The position numbers and the translations under genes are program-made. Positions 62,969 through 64,000 of a DNA stretch of 64,000 nt are shown in pieces. The stretch is from NCBI GenBank assembly GCA_944321125.1, contig CALUKD010000007.1:89581-153580 (forward strand). Direction: 5' to 3'. A model generated the notes under the pieces. The model saw nothing but the letters and a program-made list of their open reading frames with translations. It was not told where the DNA came from and did not search any database. The stretch comes from Candidatus Butyricimonas faecavium (GTDB lineage Bacteria; Bacteroidota; Bacteroidia; Bacteroidales; Marinifilaceae). Numbering within the stretch: the stretch's first letter is position 1; the number at the start of each line of letters is the position of its first letter.

Positions 62969-64000
62969 TTACATCCTAAATCCTCTACTTTTTCTTGGCT
63001 CTTCTGCTGATTTACGTAAACTATGCCGTAATTTATCAAACTGTTCTTTGAACCATTCGCCAATCGGCTGTCTGTTTATGGTCAGTACCAGTTTGCTGTC
63101 ATCTGTCGGATTCCTTTCTACCTTGAAAATATCATTCTTGATATCAAACTTCCGCCTGTGTTCTTCGGAATAAATCCTGCCATTGCACCTGATAGCTTCT
63201 TTCTTTGTCAGGAGGCTCTCTATCATTTCTTTGGTGAAGCCGATGGCAGCGCACAACTTTTCCATTCTCAATATCTCCCTGAGCATCGGAAACCACTTGA
63301 AAGCCTTTTCAAGCAGGGTATTCAACCGTGATATTTCCTTGTCTTTGGCTTCAAGTTCCTGATTGTGTATTCCTTGCAGGTTGCGTATCTGCCTGCCGTG
63401 CTGTTCCTGCATGTGCCGCATTTGGGCTTTCAAGTCATCAATTCCCTTGTCCCGTTTGGCAATTTCCTGATGCAGTTCTGCATTGGATTGTTCCAGTTTC
63501 TTCATTTTTCCGCTACCGAAAAGAGAACCCACTCCGCTTACTATGACCGTAGCGGCATCGGTGGCTGCGCCTTTGAGCTTGTCCGTGCGTATTTCCGATT
63601 TCACCTGACGGAGTTCCTGTTCGGCAAGATTTATCTGTTCTTCTTTGTGCCGCTTTGCAGCATCCATGCGTTGCAATTCGGCTTTCTGCTTCTCAATGAT
63701 GAAATCGTTCCTCTCCAGATGTTCTTTGCCTGTTACGGCCTTTGACTGTCCACGCTCCATCAGCAGGATGTCGGATGCCAAACTCTGCATTTCGGTCATA
63801 TCCTCGTCATTGAGTTTGCGGCTCTTGCCTGTATCGTGGTTCATCCAATCGAATACGATATGCGCATGGTAATTCGGTTTGAACCACCTTCCGCCAACCT
63901 TGAAACTCTCCCTGTCCTCCGGGGCAGGCTGTCCGTTCAGCCAATGCCCTTCGTCCTTGTGCAGGAAGATTTGGAGCGGTGTGATGCCCCAGCGTCTTTG
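62969..64000 (-). CDS. MobV-type relaxase (Pre/Mob family), C-terminal part
   Basis: The frame is open to the end of the window, so the N-terminus is missing; the ATG at 63844 is internal. The visible part starts with relaxase catalytic-domain sequence (WGITPLQIFLHKDEGHWL ... KPNYHAHIVFDWMN); the HxH pair is the metal-binding motif of Pre/Mob relaxases that nick oriT. A long coiled coil follows (about residues 75-230 of the visible part; KAELQRMDAAKRHKEEQINL, ELEAKDKEISRLNTLLEKAF), then a C-terminal region of unknown role. This shows a mobilizable element that depends on a helper conjugation system. Confidence 0.9.
   Translation of the reverse strand, partial: QRRWGITPLQIFLHKDEGHWLNGQPAPEDRESFKVGGRWFKPNYHAHIVFDWMNHDTGKSRKLNDEDMTEMQSLASDILLMERGQSKAVTGKEHLERNDFIIEKQKAELQRMDAAKRHKEEQINLAEQELRQVKSEIRTDKLKGAATDAATVIVSGVGSLFGSGKMKKLEQSNAELHQEIAKRDKGIDDLKAQMRHMQEQHGRQIRNLQGIHNQELEAKDKEISRLNTLLEKAFKWFPMLREILRMEKLCAAIGFTKEMIESLLTKKEAIRCNGRIYSEEHRRKFDIKNDIFKVERNPTDDSKLVLTINRQPIGEWFKEQFDKLRHSLRKSAEEPRKSRGFRM

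Noticed and set aside
63365..63745. Plus-strand open frames opposite the relaxase gene
   Set aside because: They are antisense to the conserved relaxase coiled-coil region and carry no recognisable domain.

Overview
The window is Bacteroidota chromosome, most likely a gut member of the Bacteroidales. The Odoribacteraceae (Butyricimonas/Odoribacter) are my best guess from the style of the loci; this is inference. Signs are the TAnnTTTG promoter boxes, ECF sigma/FecR/SusC/SusD loci with many TlpA-like thioredoxins, signal peptides ending in AQ or lipoboxes, and AT-rich intergenic sequence.

Layout. (1) 1-9.1 kb: the end of an RND efflux operon (RND pump, TolC), then argS, a flavin reductase, a PHP histidinol-phosphatase-like protein, two tandem FKBP-like lipoproteins and an inositol-monophosphatase-family enzyme, all on +. 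(2) 9.2-16.0 kb: a block on - with a DbpA-like helicase, a patatin, gapA, tilS and a transglutaminase-like lipoprotein. A tiny + strand transcription unit with its own promoter, a 15-codon ORF and a terminator lies between gapA and tilS. (3) 16.1-35.7 kb: a TlpA, then a large SusCD-type locus: ECF sigma (frameshifted), FecR, SusC (split by a 127-bp insertion), SusD, a lipoprotein, and a secreted cassette of thioredoxin-fold proteins, an S8 subtilase fold lacking every catalytic residue, two aspartyl protease/PDZ proteins, a degenerate aspartyl-protease/thioredoxin fusion and one unrecognised protein. (4) 35.8-44.9 kb: a second, intact ECF/FecR/SusC/SusD locus with DUF4843 and PKD-like lipoproteins. 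(5) 45.5-60.6 kb: a possible clan CD peptidase, two MATE exporters, a Crp/Fnr regulator, a large transglutaminase-like lipoprotein, GNAT, an MFS sugar transporter with ROK kinase, glutamine synthetase, and a membrane MutS-like ATPase with a lipoprotein. (6) 60.7-64 kb: tRNA-Asp with a mismatched acceptor stem, then DNA of visibly different composition with two lipoproteins, a nested cruciform and the C-terminal part of a MobV relaxase running off the window: the end of a mobilizable element.

How they work together. In region 3 the sigma/anti-sigma pair would sense transport through SusC and switch on the SusCD importer plus a periplasmic or surface set of proteases and disulfide-active proteins. 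This suggests uptake or processing of peptides or disulfide-bearing proteins rather than glycans, since no glycoside hydrolase is present. Both the sigma gene and the transporter gene carry lesions, so the locus looks recently switched off or decaying although its accessory genes remain intact. Region 4 has the same regulatory layout, including a matching pair of hairpins between FecR and SusC, and serves as an internal intact comparison.
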